Shown: positions 27,401 to 37,400, numbered from the stretch's first letter. The stretch is DNA of 64,000 bases from Paenibacillus sinensis (GCF_019904155.1 NZ_JAHCMB010000051.1:1-64000); one strand, 5' to 3'. The notes: generated by a model from the sequence alone, not told the origin. Made by a program: numbers and translations.

Positions 27401-30091
27401 GTCCCGCATCCGCTTATCCAGAACCCTGTAGCTTTGGTTCGCCAGCGGCTTCCCGTACGGAATGCTCTGCCATTCAGGCTTGAGGCCTTGATACACATGG
27501 CAGTTTGACCAAATCGCCGCCTCCGTTGCCCCTCCAAGCGCCACCGTCTGTACGGAAGGCAGTCGCCGTCCAATTAGATCCGGAAGTGTGAGCGGAATCC
27601 AGTCGCCGGACAGCAGTGCCAGCCGCAGGTCCGGAAGCACGAGGCCAGGCTCGGACTGCAAATAATCCATCAGCATTTGCATTGGTGCGGGTGCCGAATT
27701 CCAGATCGTAACCCCATGTCGCGCCATACATTGCGCCCACTGCGAGGGATCGGCCAGGCTGTCATCCGGCGGGTACACCAGCGTGCCGCCCACAGACAGA
27801 GGACCGAACAGGTCGTAGACGGACAAGTCAAAGCTGAGCTGCGCCAGGGCAAGCACCCGGTCGTTCTCATTGACGGCAAAGCGGCGGTTGATGTCCAAGA
27901 TTGTATTGGCGGCGGCACGGTGACTGACCACAACCCCCTTCGGCTCTCCGGTGGAGCCGGATGTATAGATGACATAAGCAGGCAGGTCGGGATCGAGGCC
28001 CGTGTGAACAAGGTCAGGCAGAGCCATGCTCGGAAGAGGAACCACCTGATCAGCCTTAATGACGGACCGTCCCGCCGGCCATAGCAGGCTGCTGCGCGAA
28101 TCCGCCAGAATGAACCGGATGCCGGCCTGCTCCAGCATCATCCGACGGCGCAGCTCCGGCTGCTTCCGGTCAATCGGCACATAGACTGCTCCCGCCGACA
28201 GCACCCCGAGCACAGCAGCGGCCTGGTGGACGCTTTTTTCCATACAAATCGCTACATGTTCACCCGCAGCGCAGCCGGATGCCTTCAGCTGCCGGGCCAC
28301 CGCTGCCGCACGCTCCGCCAGCTCCAGATAAGTCACCTCCGCTTCGCTGTCGATGACAGCTATGCGGTCCGGCATCCTCCAAGCCAGTTCCAGTACTGCC
28401 TCATGAAGCTGCCGCTCCGGCAGCGGCTGCCGTGTATCGTTCGTCCGGTGCCGCTCTTCGAGATGCCGCCGAGGCAGTTCAACCGCGTCAACAACATGCA
28501 GCAGCCGCTCTTCATGTGCGAGTTCCCGCAGCAGCCCGGCGAAGCTGTCGAACATATCGTCGATCATGCCCTCAGGGAACACGCCCTCGCGCACATCCCA
28601 GTTGACCTGCAAGCCTCGCATGCTGTCCATCGCCTGGCAGTCAAGAAGCACCTGCGGTGTCTGACTGATGCTGCTGCCACCGATTACGCCTTCAAGCCGT
28701 CCTTCGCCGCCTGCATCCACCAGGCCGATCGAGCTTGTGAACACGTACGGCATCAGAGCTGCATCCCTCCCCCGCTCACGGGCGATATCACGCATAACCT
28801 CGATGCCTGAGAACAGACGGTGATCCAAATCCTCGAACAGGCGCTTTTGCAGCGCTTTGGCCTGCTCAATGAACAGCCTGTTCCCACTCCGTTCAACCGC
28901 AAGCAGATTCACCGAGGTGAAATCGCCGACGATATGCTGTAGATCCGGATGCAGCGGCAGCCGGTTAAGCATCGTCAAATTGAGACAAAACGAAGAGCTG
29001 CGGCCCCAGCGCTCCAGCACTGCCGCATAGGCGGTCAAGACAAGGACAGTCGGTGTCAGTCCCTGCCTCTGCGCCATCCCCTTAAGCGCCTCCCATTCCT
29101 GCGGCTCCAGTTGGAGAAGCCGGCGGCGGAACCGGGCTTCTGCCTCATTCTTCTGCTGCCTGGCAAGCGGTAAATCGGGTGCTGCCGGAAGAGTTTCCAC
29201 ACGTCCCAGCCAGTAATCCCGATCCGCCGCATATGCCGGAGTATCGCGCAAACTGCGCTCGGCAAGCACATAATCGCGGAAGCTCAGCTCAAGCTCGGGG
29301 AGAACTCCCCGTGACGGTTCCTTTTTACCCGGTGCAGCATTACTCCCGCCTTGTTCCGCTTCCTTGTACAGCAGCTCAAATTCCTTCAGCAGCAGCCAGA
29401 TGCTTGTCCAATCCGCTATGAGAAAATCCAGGGATACATGCATAATCGTGCTATCAGCCGTCTTCGTCACACATACATCGAACAAAGGCCACTTTGCCGT
29501 ATCATACATCCGGTGCCCCATATCCTGACGGAGTTCATCCAGCCGCCCGGCAGCCAGAACCTGATCCCGGGAACTAATATCAATGTACGGCACTTTAAGC
29601 CTTGGCACGTCCTCGTTCACGCGCTGCTGGCCGCTGCCGTCAATCGTCATCCGCAGCATGTCGTGGCGAAGCACCAGCCGATTCCATGCCTCCTCCGTAC
29701 ACTTGCCATCAAGCTGCGGATAGCCGATTTCCAGATAAATGTGGCAGGCGACACCCCCATAGCCGAACAGGTTCTGACGGCCAAGCAGATAAGCCGATTG
29801 CACATCGGTAAGTGGAAAAGGATCAAAGCGCGCCGCCCGGTCAGGGGCGATGGCCTTCGAAATCGCTGCGCCGGATTGTTCCGCAAGCGGGTCTTGTCCG
29901 GCTGCGTTTTCGGCCCGCAGGGCCTTCAGCAGCTCCGGCTTATATTGCTTGAACAGGTTCATATGCGCTTCCGTCAGTTGACCTCTGGGGGCCCGGAACC
30001 GCAAACTGCCGTTTTCCTCCCATACCGCCACTCCGTCCCGGCGAAGCTGCATCAGCCACTCGGTCGGCTTGAACATCATTTGCTGCGACAT
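24431..30091 (-). CDS. Terminating NRPS: docking-Cy-A(MT)-PCP-TE, cysteine-specific
   Basis: 1886 residues. Residues 1-60 resemble a TubC-type docking domain. The heterocyclisation domain (about 90-520) has DFLIADWTS, fitting DxxxxDxxS. The adenylation domain (about 557-1440) has signature residues D, L, Y, N, L, S, L, I, W, a cysteine code, and is interrupted at about 1060-1400 by a methyltransferase with an intact SAM motif, LEIGAGTGATT. The carrier serine is in CGADSL (about 1488). The thioesterase (about 1580-1886) has GYCLGG, with Cys1665 in place of the nucleophile serine, and GNHFSC for the histidine. The layout matches PchF of pyochelin synthesis. It should add and cyclise the third cysteine, methylate, and release the product. 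Last gene of the operon. Confidence 0.93.
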   Translation of the reverse strand: MSQQMMFKPTEWLMQLRRDGVAVWEENGSLRFRAPRGQLTEAHMNLFKQYKPELLKALRAENAAGQDPLAEQSGAAISKAIAPDRAARFDPFPLTDVQSAYLLGRQNLFGYGGVACHIYLEIGYPQLDGKCTEEAWNRLVLRHDMLRMTIDGSGQQRVNEDVPRLKVPYIDISSRDQVLAAGRLDELRQDMGHRMYDTAKWPLFDVCVTKTADSTIMHVSLDFLIADWTSIWLLLKEFELLYKEAEQGGSNAAPGKKEPSRGVLPELELSFRDYVLAERSLRDTPAYAADRDYWLGRVETLPAAPDLPLARQQKNEAEARFRRRLLQLEPQEWEALKGMAQRQGLTPTVLVLTAYAAVLERWGRSSSFCLNLTMLNRLPLHPDLQHIVGDFTSVNLLAVERSGNRLFIEQAKALQKRLFEDLDHRLFSGIEVMRDIARERGRDAALMPYVFTSSIGLVDAGGEGRLEGVIGGSSISQTPQVLLDCQAMDSMRGLQVNWDVREGVFPEGMIDDMFDSFAGLLRELAHEERLLHVVDAVELPRRHLEERHRTNDTRQPLPERQLHEAVLELAWRMPDRIAVIDSEAEVTYLELAERAAAVARQLKASGCAAGEHVAICMEKSVHQAAAVLGVLSAGAVYVPIDRKQPELRRRMMLEQAGIRFILADSRSSLLWPAGRSVIKADQVVPLPSMALPDLVHTGLDPDLPAYVIYTSGSTGEPKGVVVSHRAAANTILDINRRFAVNENDRVLALAQLSFDLSVYDLFGPLSVGGTLVYPPDDSLADPSQWAQCMARHGVTIWNSAPAPMQMLMDYLQSEPGLVLPDLRLALLSGDWIPLTLPDLIGRRLPSVQTVALGGATEAAIWSNCHVYQGLKPEWQSIPYGKPLANQSYRVLDKRMRDCPVWVTGELYIGGHGLAQGYLGDSEKTASRFIRLEDGQRLYRTGDLGRYMPGGELEFLGREDHQVKIRGHRIELGEIEATLLKHPAVAAAAVVADGAAEDKSLLAVIELTRMQVEDPGFRHPADDRLTTGIADLAESGDRVPDRSELEEAVNKLDEAVYASMLATLHELGLFAEDGPADLEMWLIEAEIVPAHHWLVRRWAARLTEAGLLAQHDDQRYSSAHKPELAMLTEKWQQVETAWTNKLSSADFIAYVRSCAERLPELLLGQQDPVALLFPEGKLDYVRSLYVDHFMASYLNRGISALLKRIAREHPGDMLRVLEIGAGTGATTAHALAALEGVPLEYSFTDVSSFFIPGAKARFGGRASMRFGLLDIDRDSLEQGFSPNSFDVVLAAGVLENARDIPASMNRIAELIRPGGWFVFTEPTGEHAWILASQGFMMMEPGDGLRERSSYLDRGEWLGLLEKHGDEPVLMLPEEGHPLEVLGFHLYARRFKSDRAAVSAEELNDFLAQRLPAAMLPSHLLIADSLPLTGNGKVNRRELASWRPRAAADQDIPEAQEQGEGELELQLSALWANSLGLEGIGRTQNFYKCGADSLIMAQVAGKLRDYLAASGQYADIPFDTLLRQMLNYPTIAELAVFIRESSGGRDGLPDHDRNQRGPAAGSSGQPEIGSSADKGHAGNAVLTSYGGGDTGPLRVVFHAGLGTMNCFRLLLGHMESQEAGPIIGITVADTEQFCAQEPSGLIEQIAEDYVGRLMDTGHKEMQLIGYCLGGLIAVEVARRLVERGVHIADLVLIDSHPVRIAIDDELVIESLFVPNLNISITEAGMGDLHPEELARGLLHIYEHNNRAVPEGSACRLDGDDELERTGRLFRTLSALSLRDRFTAYVDAIARTTGERMPVEMAEGLFRLYRQSFKAAQYTPPPYVGDIRFLLAKEPFSFLPGAEQMTLEFWQDICIGDLKVIDIEGNHFSCIEEEPHAAELAKIIMEPLR

Positions 30092-30123
30092 TACAGTACC
30101 CTCCTTCTTCTAACCGATTCGCA

Positions 30124-30867
30124 CTACACGCCGGTCACTTGCACCGCCGGCTTGAATACGGCGCCATGCAGCCGGCTGCCTTCCAGCGAAGCCTGAAGCC
30201 CGGCAAGGCCAACCTCCAGCACCTTTGTCTGCGGCGCATTTACCAGTCGGAGCCAGCGGTCTTCTTCGACAAGCAGCCTCATAGCGGACCGATGCTCGGC
30301 TGCGATGCCCATCCTGACCCATTCGATACCGGTCGCCCCGTTGGAATGGCGGATTTTCTCCGGCCGCTGAGGCGGATCATAGAGCGAGACGACAAAGGGC
30401 AGACCCAGCGGCTCCGTCGCGAACAGGCTGTAGCTCACCTTGACGTTATCGGGGCGCGTTCGGCTGCCATGAATCAACCGCGAGGTTTTGAGACCCGAGC
30501 GCCGCAGCGATTGGCGAATTGCCGCAAGCTGCTCGACACGCCCTACGCTTCCGGCATCCCCGTGTACGGTGGCAGAGTCATCCGGCTCCAGGGCCACATC
30601 ACACCAGCCTTCCTGCACCTTTGCCCAGTAAGCCCAGCGTCTGCCGGCGGCGCGTCCGAACAGCAGACCGAGTGGCGGGATAAAGAAAGTCAGTGATTTC
30701 GGAATTTGAAACAGCTCGATGAACGGCCCTTCCTCGAACCAGATGAAGGCGTTAAGCGCACGCTTTGGCGCACTGCCCCACTGGACCGTGAAGCCCAGCG
30801 CTTCGTAATTCCTTACAACATCAGCTACATTGTCCACTCTGCATAAAATATGGCTGCATTTCAGCAT
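30124..30867 (-). CDS. VOC/glyoxalase-like protein of the metallophore operon
   Basis: 247 residues, starting with a conserved VOC-type segment (CSHILCRVDNVADVVRNYEA), so the start at 30867 is well supported although it overlaps the preceding gene by 47 bases. Similar to the larger glyoxalase-like group (Glyoxalase_3) with a long middle region. Its role in the pathway is unknown; possibilities are binding of the metal-chelate or of an intermediate, or a self-protection function. It ends 32 bases before the second NRPS gene, which has its own GAAGGAGGG site. Confidence 0.75.
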   Translation of the reverse strand: MLKCSHILCRVDNVADVVRNYEALGFTVQWGSAPKRALNAFIWFEEGPFIELFQIPKSLTFFIPPLGLLFGRAAGRRWAYWAKVQEGWCDVALEPDDSATVHGDAGSVGRVEQLAAIRQSLRRSGLKTSRLIHGSRTRPDNVKVSYSLFATEPLGLPFVVSLYDPPQRPEKIRHSNGATGIEWVRMGIAAEHRSAMRLLVEEDRWLRLVNAPQTKVLEVGLAGLQASLEGSRLHGAVFKPAVQVTGV

Positions 30868-33322
30868 GGCTTCCCTTCCTCACGATGAAAAGTTTTTGTC
30901 CGAGCGGTGCAAGCGCATGATCGCTGTCAGGCAGCACTTTTACCAGGGGCGCTCCCGCCTTGCGCATTACCTCAAGCCACTGCTCAACGGACATAAACGT
31001 CGAGTCCGAGTTTTGGCGATCATCCTCCGGCCTGGTCATCATAAATGCTTGCGAGATAAGCATTTCCGTATATTCGCGGGTTGGTTCGGTTATTAGCATC
31101 CAGCCGTCATTCGCCAGGCATCCCATCATTTCCCGAACGACAGCGTCGGTATCGCGGGCATTGTTGAGCATGCCTGCCGCTATGACGACATCATAGCTTG
31201 ATGGGTCCAGTCCCTGGGCGGTTAAGCTCTGATCGATATCGGCGACCTGATAGTCCATCCATGGACAATCGGCATACCGCTCACGCGCCGCTGAGATGAA
31301 AAACCGTGAGATGTCCGTAAACATGTACTTAACCTGCACGCCCTCAGCCGCAGCAGATTGAAGCACGCGCACAACTTCGTCGGTGGTTGCGCCGGTTCCC
31401 GCACCCAGCTCCAGAATCCGCAGTGCAGGCGGGGCAGCCTGTCCCGGTGCAGAAAATGCGTGCCTCCGCTTCAGACCGGCCATACGCAAAACCGCCTCTG
31501 CCACCGACTTGTTCAAATACCGTGCCATCACCGTGTCACGGTAAAGCGCCCCTGCTATATCCATCCGCCCTTCCGGGAACAGCAGCTGGGCGGCCTGCTG
31601 CTCATCCCGCAGCAGCTCCGGCAGCCGATCCGCATTCGCAGTCAAATAATCGATGATGCTGCGCGGGCCAAGCTTATTCTCCCATGCGTTTCTTGCGGCT
31701 TCCCAGCATTTGCTTACGTATGCCTTCTCTATCCTGGCAGCACTTGCATAGCTGTTCCATCGCTGCTGCAAGTAGCCCCTGCTTGTGAGCAGCCGCAGCC
31801 AGCGCCGGAGAAGATGGCGATGGCGGGGCGCCGCTCTGGCCGCTTCGCAGATATCGTCTTCGTGCCGGAATACGCCCTCTTCCGGCAATGCCCCGAGCGT
31901 CTGCAGCACATGCAACATCGACAGCAATGCCGCGCGGTCCAGCCGCTCCACACAGTCGCTGACCTGCTGTGCAGTCAAATGGCTGATTTCCGCCTCCGCC
32001 CCAGCAGCGCAGGCGATTATCGCGCTTATTGCCTCGCTTGTCTCGTTCGTTTCATTTCCCTTCTCCGCCTTGCTTGTCAAATTCGCGCTGATTGCCTTCT
32101 CCGCCTCGCCTGTCTCCTCCGCTTCCCCGGCGGCCTGCTGCGTCGCTTCCCTGCCCGCCAGCGCTGCCATATGGGCATTTAGCCCGGCCTCCTGTTCCAG
32201 GGCCTCCGGTTCCCAGCCCTCATCTCCCCCGGCCTGAACGAGCTTCGCCGCCTCCTTCAGGATGCTGGCAGGCAGCGGCTGATAGGCGAGCTGCGGCCGC
32301 AGCGCCTGATATCCGAGCGCTCGGGTCAGCTCCTGCCATTGGCGGGAACACAGCAGCTCCTGCTGGGCTCTCGTATCCGAGGTCTCCGCTCCGAGCAGCC
32401 TGTCCCGCATGGCGAGCAAATCTTGGCCGATCGCCCCCGTCCATTGGCGCAGCAGAACGTCCCGGTAGGTGTCCGCATTCGGACTGCCGAGAATCTCGGC
32501 GCTGCGCTCTTCCATCCGGGCTTCCTTCAGCAGCTCCGCCGGCAGATCAGGCACATCCGGCACATGCAGCCGGGGATGCCATAGCACAGGGCCATGAGTG
32601 TCCACCAGCGACAGCCTGCCTGCTGCCGTGCCGATTGTTAGGCTATGCAGCAGATGCAAATGATTGTCCGAGTCGTAGGGGTCCACCTCGTTATGCGCCC
32701 GGAGCGTAAACGGAACGCCGCCCAGCAGCCCGCTGACCAGTTGGAACGGTCCTTCGTCCTCTACAATATAGTTGATTTTCCAGGGACGTATCGACGGCAC
32801 CGCCTCCATCAAAATATGCATCAGCGGATAAGAGACCTGTGTTGCGCAGGCAGCATCAATGTACAGTAGCTGCTGATTCGCAAGCAGCGTCCGGGCGCAG
32901 GCTGTGAAACTCCTCACAGCGGGTAAATGCGCGTACAGCTCGCCGATGGCGTAATGAACGCCTCGCCGCCTCGCCACTTTCATGCAGGCCGCCATATCCT
33001 GATGATGCACCGGATGCTCCTGCAGCACGGAAATGCCGCTCTCCAGCAGCGCAAGCGCAAGCTCCGTCCCGTCTCCGCCCATCACCCCGGAGCGCAGTAC
33101 GACGCATGCCAGATCAATATCGCCCGGTAGCTGATCCAGCTGCGTATACAGCGGCACGCCATGACGAGCTGCGCATTGCCGTGAGCGCTCGCTGCCTTTT
33201 GCTAGCAGACCGGCCAGTTCGAACCTCTCCGGCAGCGCCTTGACCGCCTCCAGATAAAACTGTCCAAACCTTGAACCGCATACTAGCGTTCGGATCGTTC
33301 CGTTATGCCCCTTGTCGCTCAT
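30821..33322 (-). CDS. Thiazolinyl-imine reductase fused to a stuffed-type methyltransferase
   Basis: 833 residues. Residues 1-370 match the PchG/YbtU (Irp3) reductase group within the Gfo/Idh/MocA family: RTLVCGSRFGQFYLEA for the nucleotide-binding region, then VLQEHPVHHQD and YIDAACATQVSYPLMHIL. These enzymes use NADPH to reduce a carrier-bound thiazoline to thiazolidine. After a low-complexity linker (about 395-445), residues 460-815 form a methyltransferase of the kind found inside adenylation domains of such NRPSs, with intact LELGAGTGATT, although no adenylation domain is present. PchG and YbtU lack this part. Its ATG overlaps the upstream stop (ATGA). Confidence 0.88.
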   Translation of the reverse strand: MSDKGHNGTIRTLVCGSRFGQFYLEAVKALPERFELAGLLAKGSERSRQCAARHGVPLYTQLDQLPGDIDLACVVLRSGVMGGDGTELALALLESGISVLQEHPVHHQDMAACMKVARRRGVHYAIGELYAHLPAVRSFTACARTLLANQQLLYIDAACATQVSYPLMHILMEAVPSIRPWKINYIVEDEGPFQLVSGLLGGVPFTLRAHNEVDPYDSDNHLHLLHSLTIGTAAGRLSLVDTHGPVLWHPRLHVPDVPDLPAELLKEARMEERSAEILGSPNADTYRDVLLRQWTGAIGQDLLAMRDRLLGAETSDTRAQQELLCSRQWQELTRALGYQALRPQLAYQPLPASILKEAAKLVQAGGDEGWEPEALEQEAGLNAHMAALAGREATQQAAGEAEETGEAEKAISANLTSKAEKGNETNETSEAISAIIACAAGAEAEISHLTAQQVSDCVERLDRAALLSMLHVLQTLGALPEEGVFRHEDDICEAARAAPRHRHLLRRWLRLLTSRGYLQQRWNSYASAARIEKAYVSKCWEAARNAWENKLGPRSIIDYLTANADRLPELLRDEQQAAQLLFPEGRMDIAGALYRDTVMARYLNKSVAEAVLRMAGLKRRHAFSAPGQAAPPALRILELGAGTGATTDEVVRVLQSAAAEGVQVKYMFTDISRFFISAARERYADCPWMDYQVADIDQSLTAQGLDPSSYDVVIAAGMLNNARDTDAVVREMMGCLANDGWMLITEPTREYTEMLISQAFMMTRPEDDRQNSDSTFMSVEQWLEVMRKAGAPLVKVLPDSDHALAPLGQKLFIVRKGSHAEMQPYFMQSGQCS
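31993..32133. repeat. Low-complexity in-frame repeat linking reductase and methyltransferase
   Basis: Degenerate 9-base units encode an Ala/Glu/Lys/Asn/Thr-rich linker (GEAEKAISANLTSKAEKG and similar). It marks the seam of the fusion and may vary in length between strains. Confidence 0.6.
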
Positions 33323-34443
33323 CCTTGTCTCGCCCCCGTTTCACTGACGGAGCAGGTGAACCCTGCATTGTGCCGACGAAGCGCCTCAATCATCTTCGCC
33401 GGGTCTACGCCCTCCGAAGCGAGATAGCAGCCGGGCACCGCTCCGCCGTCCTTCAGCACCAGCAGGGCTGCATGAGCCGCAACAATGCCGGACAGCCGAT
33501 TCCAGTCGCCGCGGTACAGCAGCTGCCCCATAAGAGCAAGCCGCCGTCCTTCCCTCGTCCCTTCGGCCAGCAGTTCGAACTGCGCATACCCGCCGTCCGC
33601 ATCTGCGCCTGCGGCGTATTGCTCGGCCAGCAGCCGGGCAGAAGCGATTTTCTGCTCCTCCGTCTTGTACTGCTGCAGCGCTTTGATCGTCATGAACTTG
33701 CCAAGCACCGACATATCCGAATAAGTATTATAGAAGCAGGCGTAGCCCAGCCCATTGCGCCGTGCCATCTCCAGGAACTCGAAGCTCAGCACCGGATAGG
33801 CGTCACGCTTGCCCGCAGGTGCCGTGAAGGTGTAGGTCTGCCGGGATGAGCCGTTGATTCTATGCGCTTGTCCGTCGAGGCAGCAGGCCATGCCGTGTCC
33901 GGCGTCCTCGCCGATGCTGCACACGATATCATAAGCCGCATTGAGCGAAAATTCGCCCGAGCCTGCAAAGAACAGCTCCAGCCGCTCCACCTCGTCAAAA
34001 TAGGCTTGCGCGGCATACACCGGCAGCATCTCCGACAGGCCGGGGTAAATCCCGGCCGATACGATAAACGTCAGGCCCTTGGCGGCCATCTCGGGCAAAT
34101 GCTTCTTGAGCTGCCGGTACAGTTGCTCGTCCCCGGCCGCGTCCACATAATGCGCGGACTGCCGCAGCGCGGCAAGAGCTACACGGTCCAAGATGATCTT
34201 CGCCGGACCGGCGCAATTGACGACAATATCGCATTCGGCGCAGAAGGCAAGCAGCGCTTCCTCGTCGAATACATCCACTTCCATACACTGAATGGATTGC
34301 CCCAGCTCCCGGAACGGTCTGTAACGGTTCTCCGCATCCCTTCCGCCCAGCACAATCCGGCAGCCTGAGGCAGCCAACAGCACCTCCGCCGCCCCCTGCC
34401 CCACTTTACCGGTAGCTCCAAGCAAGCCGATCGTTACGGTCAT
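33319..34443 (-). CDS. Saccharopine-dehydrogenase-like reductase of the metallophore operon
   Basis: 374 residues with an N-terminal Rossmann fold (TIGLLGATGKVGQ) and the overall layout of saccharopine dehydrogenase NADP-binding proteins. The ATG at 34443 has an AGGAGG site and lies 20 bases after the NRPS stop; the reading frame is open 25 codons further upstream, but that part overlaps the NRPS gene. The pathway already has a PchG-type reductase, so this may reduce a second thiazoline or release or modify an intermediate. That role is inferred only from its position between NRPS and reductase genes. Confidence 0.8.
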   Translation of the reverse strand: MTVTIGLLGATGKVGQGAAEVLLAASGCRIVLGGRDAENRYRPFRELGQSIQCMEVDVFDEEALLAFCAECDIVVNCAGPAKIILDRVALAALRQSAHYVDAAGDEQLYRQLKKHLPEMAAKGLTFIVSAGIYPGLSEMLPVYAAQAYFDEVERLELFFAGSGEFSLNAAYDIVCSIGEDAGHGMACCLDGQAHRINGSSRQTYTFTAPAGKRDAYPVLSFEFLEMARRNGLGYACFYNTYSDMSVLGKFMTIKALQQYKTEEQKIASARLLAEQYAAGADADGGYAQFELLAEGTREGRRLALMGQLLYRGDWNRLSGIVAAHAALLVLKDGGAVPGCYLASEGVDPAKMIEALRRHNAGFTCSVSETGARQG

Positions 34444-34462
34444 CGCCCTCTCCTCCTCTCTG

Positions 34463-37400
34463 CTAAATAACGCCTTCTTCATATTCAATCTTGTCCGCGG
34501 CTTCATGCAGGGCCTCAATCAGCTCTGCAAGACCGCCAAGCGTCGGCGCGGCGAACAATTGCTGCAGGGTCATTTCAATGCCAAGCCGCTCCTTCATTGC
34601 GTTGACACACTGGATTGCACGCAGGGAATCTCCGCCCATATGGAAGAAGCTGTCCTCCAGACCGGGCTCCCCGCACCCAAGCACCTCTTGCCACAGCGCC
34701 GCAAGCTGCCGCTGCAGCTCTGTAACGGGCAGAACGCCCGCCTTCGCCGCAGGTCGTTCCATACGTAGACCGAGAGCGGCAAGCGCTTTGCGGTCCACTT
34801 TGCCGTTCGCGGATAACGGCAGCTCGTCCAGCAGCATAAGGGCGGCCGGCACCATATAATCCGGCAGCCTGCGGCGCAGGACATCACCCAGCCGCTCCGG
34901 CACCAGATGCGCCGCCGTCTCCGGCGCCTGTGCAATGAACAGCTGCTGTCCATAAATTTCGGAGGCAAGCTCGGCCTCCGGACTGCCGCCGACGAGCCGG
35001 TATCCGGCCTCTTGCAGCAGTTCCTTCCACCGCTCGCCCGGCAGGAGCGGAAGCTGTCTGTGCTGCCGCTCATCCTCAAACCGGCTGAAGCCATCTTCGA
35101 AGAAGCCGGCTGTCGTCAACAGCAAGGTGCTGTCCTCTACAGCTTCCGTGAACAGCAGAATGCCGCCTGGCGCCAGCAGCTGCCGCAGATGCTTCAGCAT
35201 CGCCCCGATCTTGACGGCGCGGTGCAGCGTGTTGTCCGCTACGACAACATCGTACAGATGCGGCTCGCAGCCTTGCGTCTGTGGATTCTCATTCATATCG
35301 AACCGCATATATTCCAGCAGATCGGCCTGACTATGCCCTGCTCTTGCACGCTCGATGAAGAAATCGGACTCATCCGAATACATATAATGATGTCCGCGTC
35401 CCGCAGGAAGCAGCGGTGCCAGGATATCGGCAAAGCCCCCGGAGCGGGTTCCGATTTCGAGCACACGCAGCGGCTTGTCCGGGTGATGGGCGTGAATGAT
35501 TGTGCGGAACAGCGCCTGCAGCAGCTCGTTGTAGAACGGAGCCGCTGCGTTATACGGATGAAGCGCCTCTGGCGTCAGAAATGTATCCTTCTCCAAAAAA
35601 AGCTCCAACGGCTCGATGCCGCCTTGCAGCAAGCCGGTAATGGAAGCGCGGGATTCCCGGAACAGTCTGTGTACCTGTTCGATCTTCATCGCAAGCCCAG
35701 GATGCCGCTCCAGTACTTCCGCCGCCCGTCCGGCCGGCATCTCCCGGGACAGCGGCCGGATGGCTGTATACATGTCACTCGGCTCGCGCTCCAGCCAGCC
35801 GTCCTCCACGAGCGCAGCCAGCCAGTGGAGCAGCAGCGTCTCATAACGCGGCTGCACCTTCATGCGCCGCATCAGTTCATGCTGCGAGCAGCGCTCCCCT
35901 TCCCGCGTATACAAGCCGCAGCCAATGAAAGCATCCCGGATGGCGCAGATGCTGGCGCTCTCAAGCTCATACCGGTATGCGGCGATCGCCTCTGGATCGG
36001 CAGCAGACAGCAGTCGCTTCATGGTCAGCTGCTCCGCCGCTTCCAGCTCCTGGCGGCAACGCCGCAGCGTCTCAGCATCGGCGCTCTTCAGTTCGAACAG
36101 CTCCAGCTCCGGATTCGAATCCAGGACGTCTTTCCCCATTTGCTCAAGATTCCCGATTTGCCCGATTTGCCCAACTTGCTCAATTCGCTCAATCTGTCCA
36201 ATTTGTTCAACCTGCCCAACAACATAGCCCGTCAGCCGCTGCTCTCCCGCCTCTTCACCGGCGACCAGCACGACGGCCTCCTTCACACCTGGGAGCTGCT
36301 TCATTGCCGCTTCAATCTCGCCAAGCTCGATGCGATGCCCCCGTATTTTCACCTGATAATCCTCGCGCCCGAGAAACTCAAGACAGCCGTCCGGCAAATA
36401 GCGTCCCTTGTCGCCCGTAGAATATAGGCGCTCTCCTGTGCGAGGGTGAAGGATGAACCGCTCCCTTGTCTTGTCCTCGTCCCGCCAGTAGCCCCGGGCA
36501 AGCCCGGTTCCGCCGATGTACAATCCCCCGGGTACCCAGACGGGACAATCTTCCAGCAGTTCATTCAGCACGTAATAGCGCTGATTGGCTAATGGATAGC
36601 CATAAGGGATGCTTTTCCATTCAGACTTAATATCTTCAATAACAAAACAGTTGGACCAAATGGAAGCCTCGGTTGCTCCGCCAAGCCCTGCCACCTGCGC
36701 GTTCCGGAAAAGTCCCCGGATTCGTTCCGGCAGATCCAGCGGAATCCAGTCGCCGCTGAGCAGAACGAGGCGCAGAGCCTGGGGAAGCTGCTGATCCGGC
36801 TTGCGGGCAGTATCTTTCGCCCCTCCGCAAGCATGCTCCAGCAGCATCTGCATGAAGGCCGGGACCGTGTTCCACAACGTTACCTGCTCCTGCTCCATCC
36901 AGGCGAGCCAGCGGGCCGGATCTCTCAAGCTCTCTGCCTCCGGCAATATAATTGCCGCTCCCGCCGCCAGCAGACCGAACACGTCATACACCGACAGATC
37001 GAAATTCAGACTGGACAAGGACAGCACCCGGTCCCCGCATCCCACCCCGAATCTGCGGTTAATATCCAGCACCGTGTTGACCGCGCCGCGATGGTCGATT
37101 ATGACCCCCTTCGGCTTGCCCGTCGATCCCGACGTATAGATGACGTAAGCCAGATTTTCCGGCCTGGACGCAGACCCCGGCGCAGTTTTTGCATGCTCGC
37201 CCGGCGTTATCCGGTCCGCCTGAAGCCGCTCAATACCCTCCGGCCACGCAAGCCCGCCGTCAATCCACGATTGGGTGAGCGCAACTTTAACCCCGCCATC
37301 TTCCAATATTTCATGCAGACGAGCCTTGGGATAGGATGGGTCAAGAGGCAGATAAGCCGCCCCCGCCTTCAAAATGCCAAGCGCCGCCGCCACCTGCTCC

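Noticed and set aside
34444..34518. Upstream extension of the saccharopine-dehydrogenase-like protein
   Set aside because: It lies inside the NRPS coding sequence, is not conserved in type, and a better start with AGGAGG exists at 34443.
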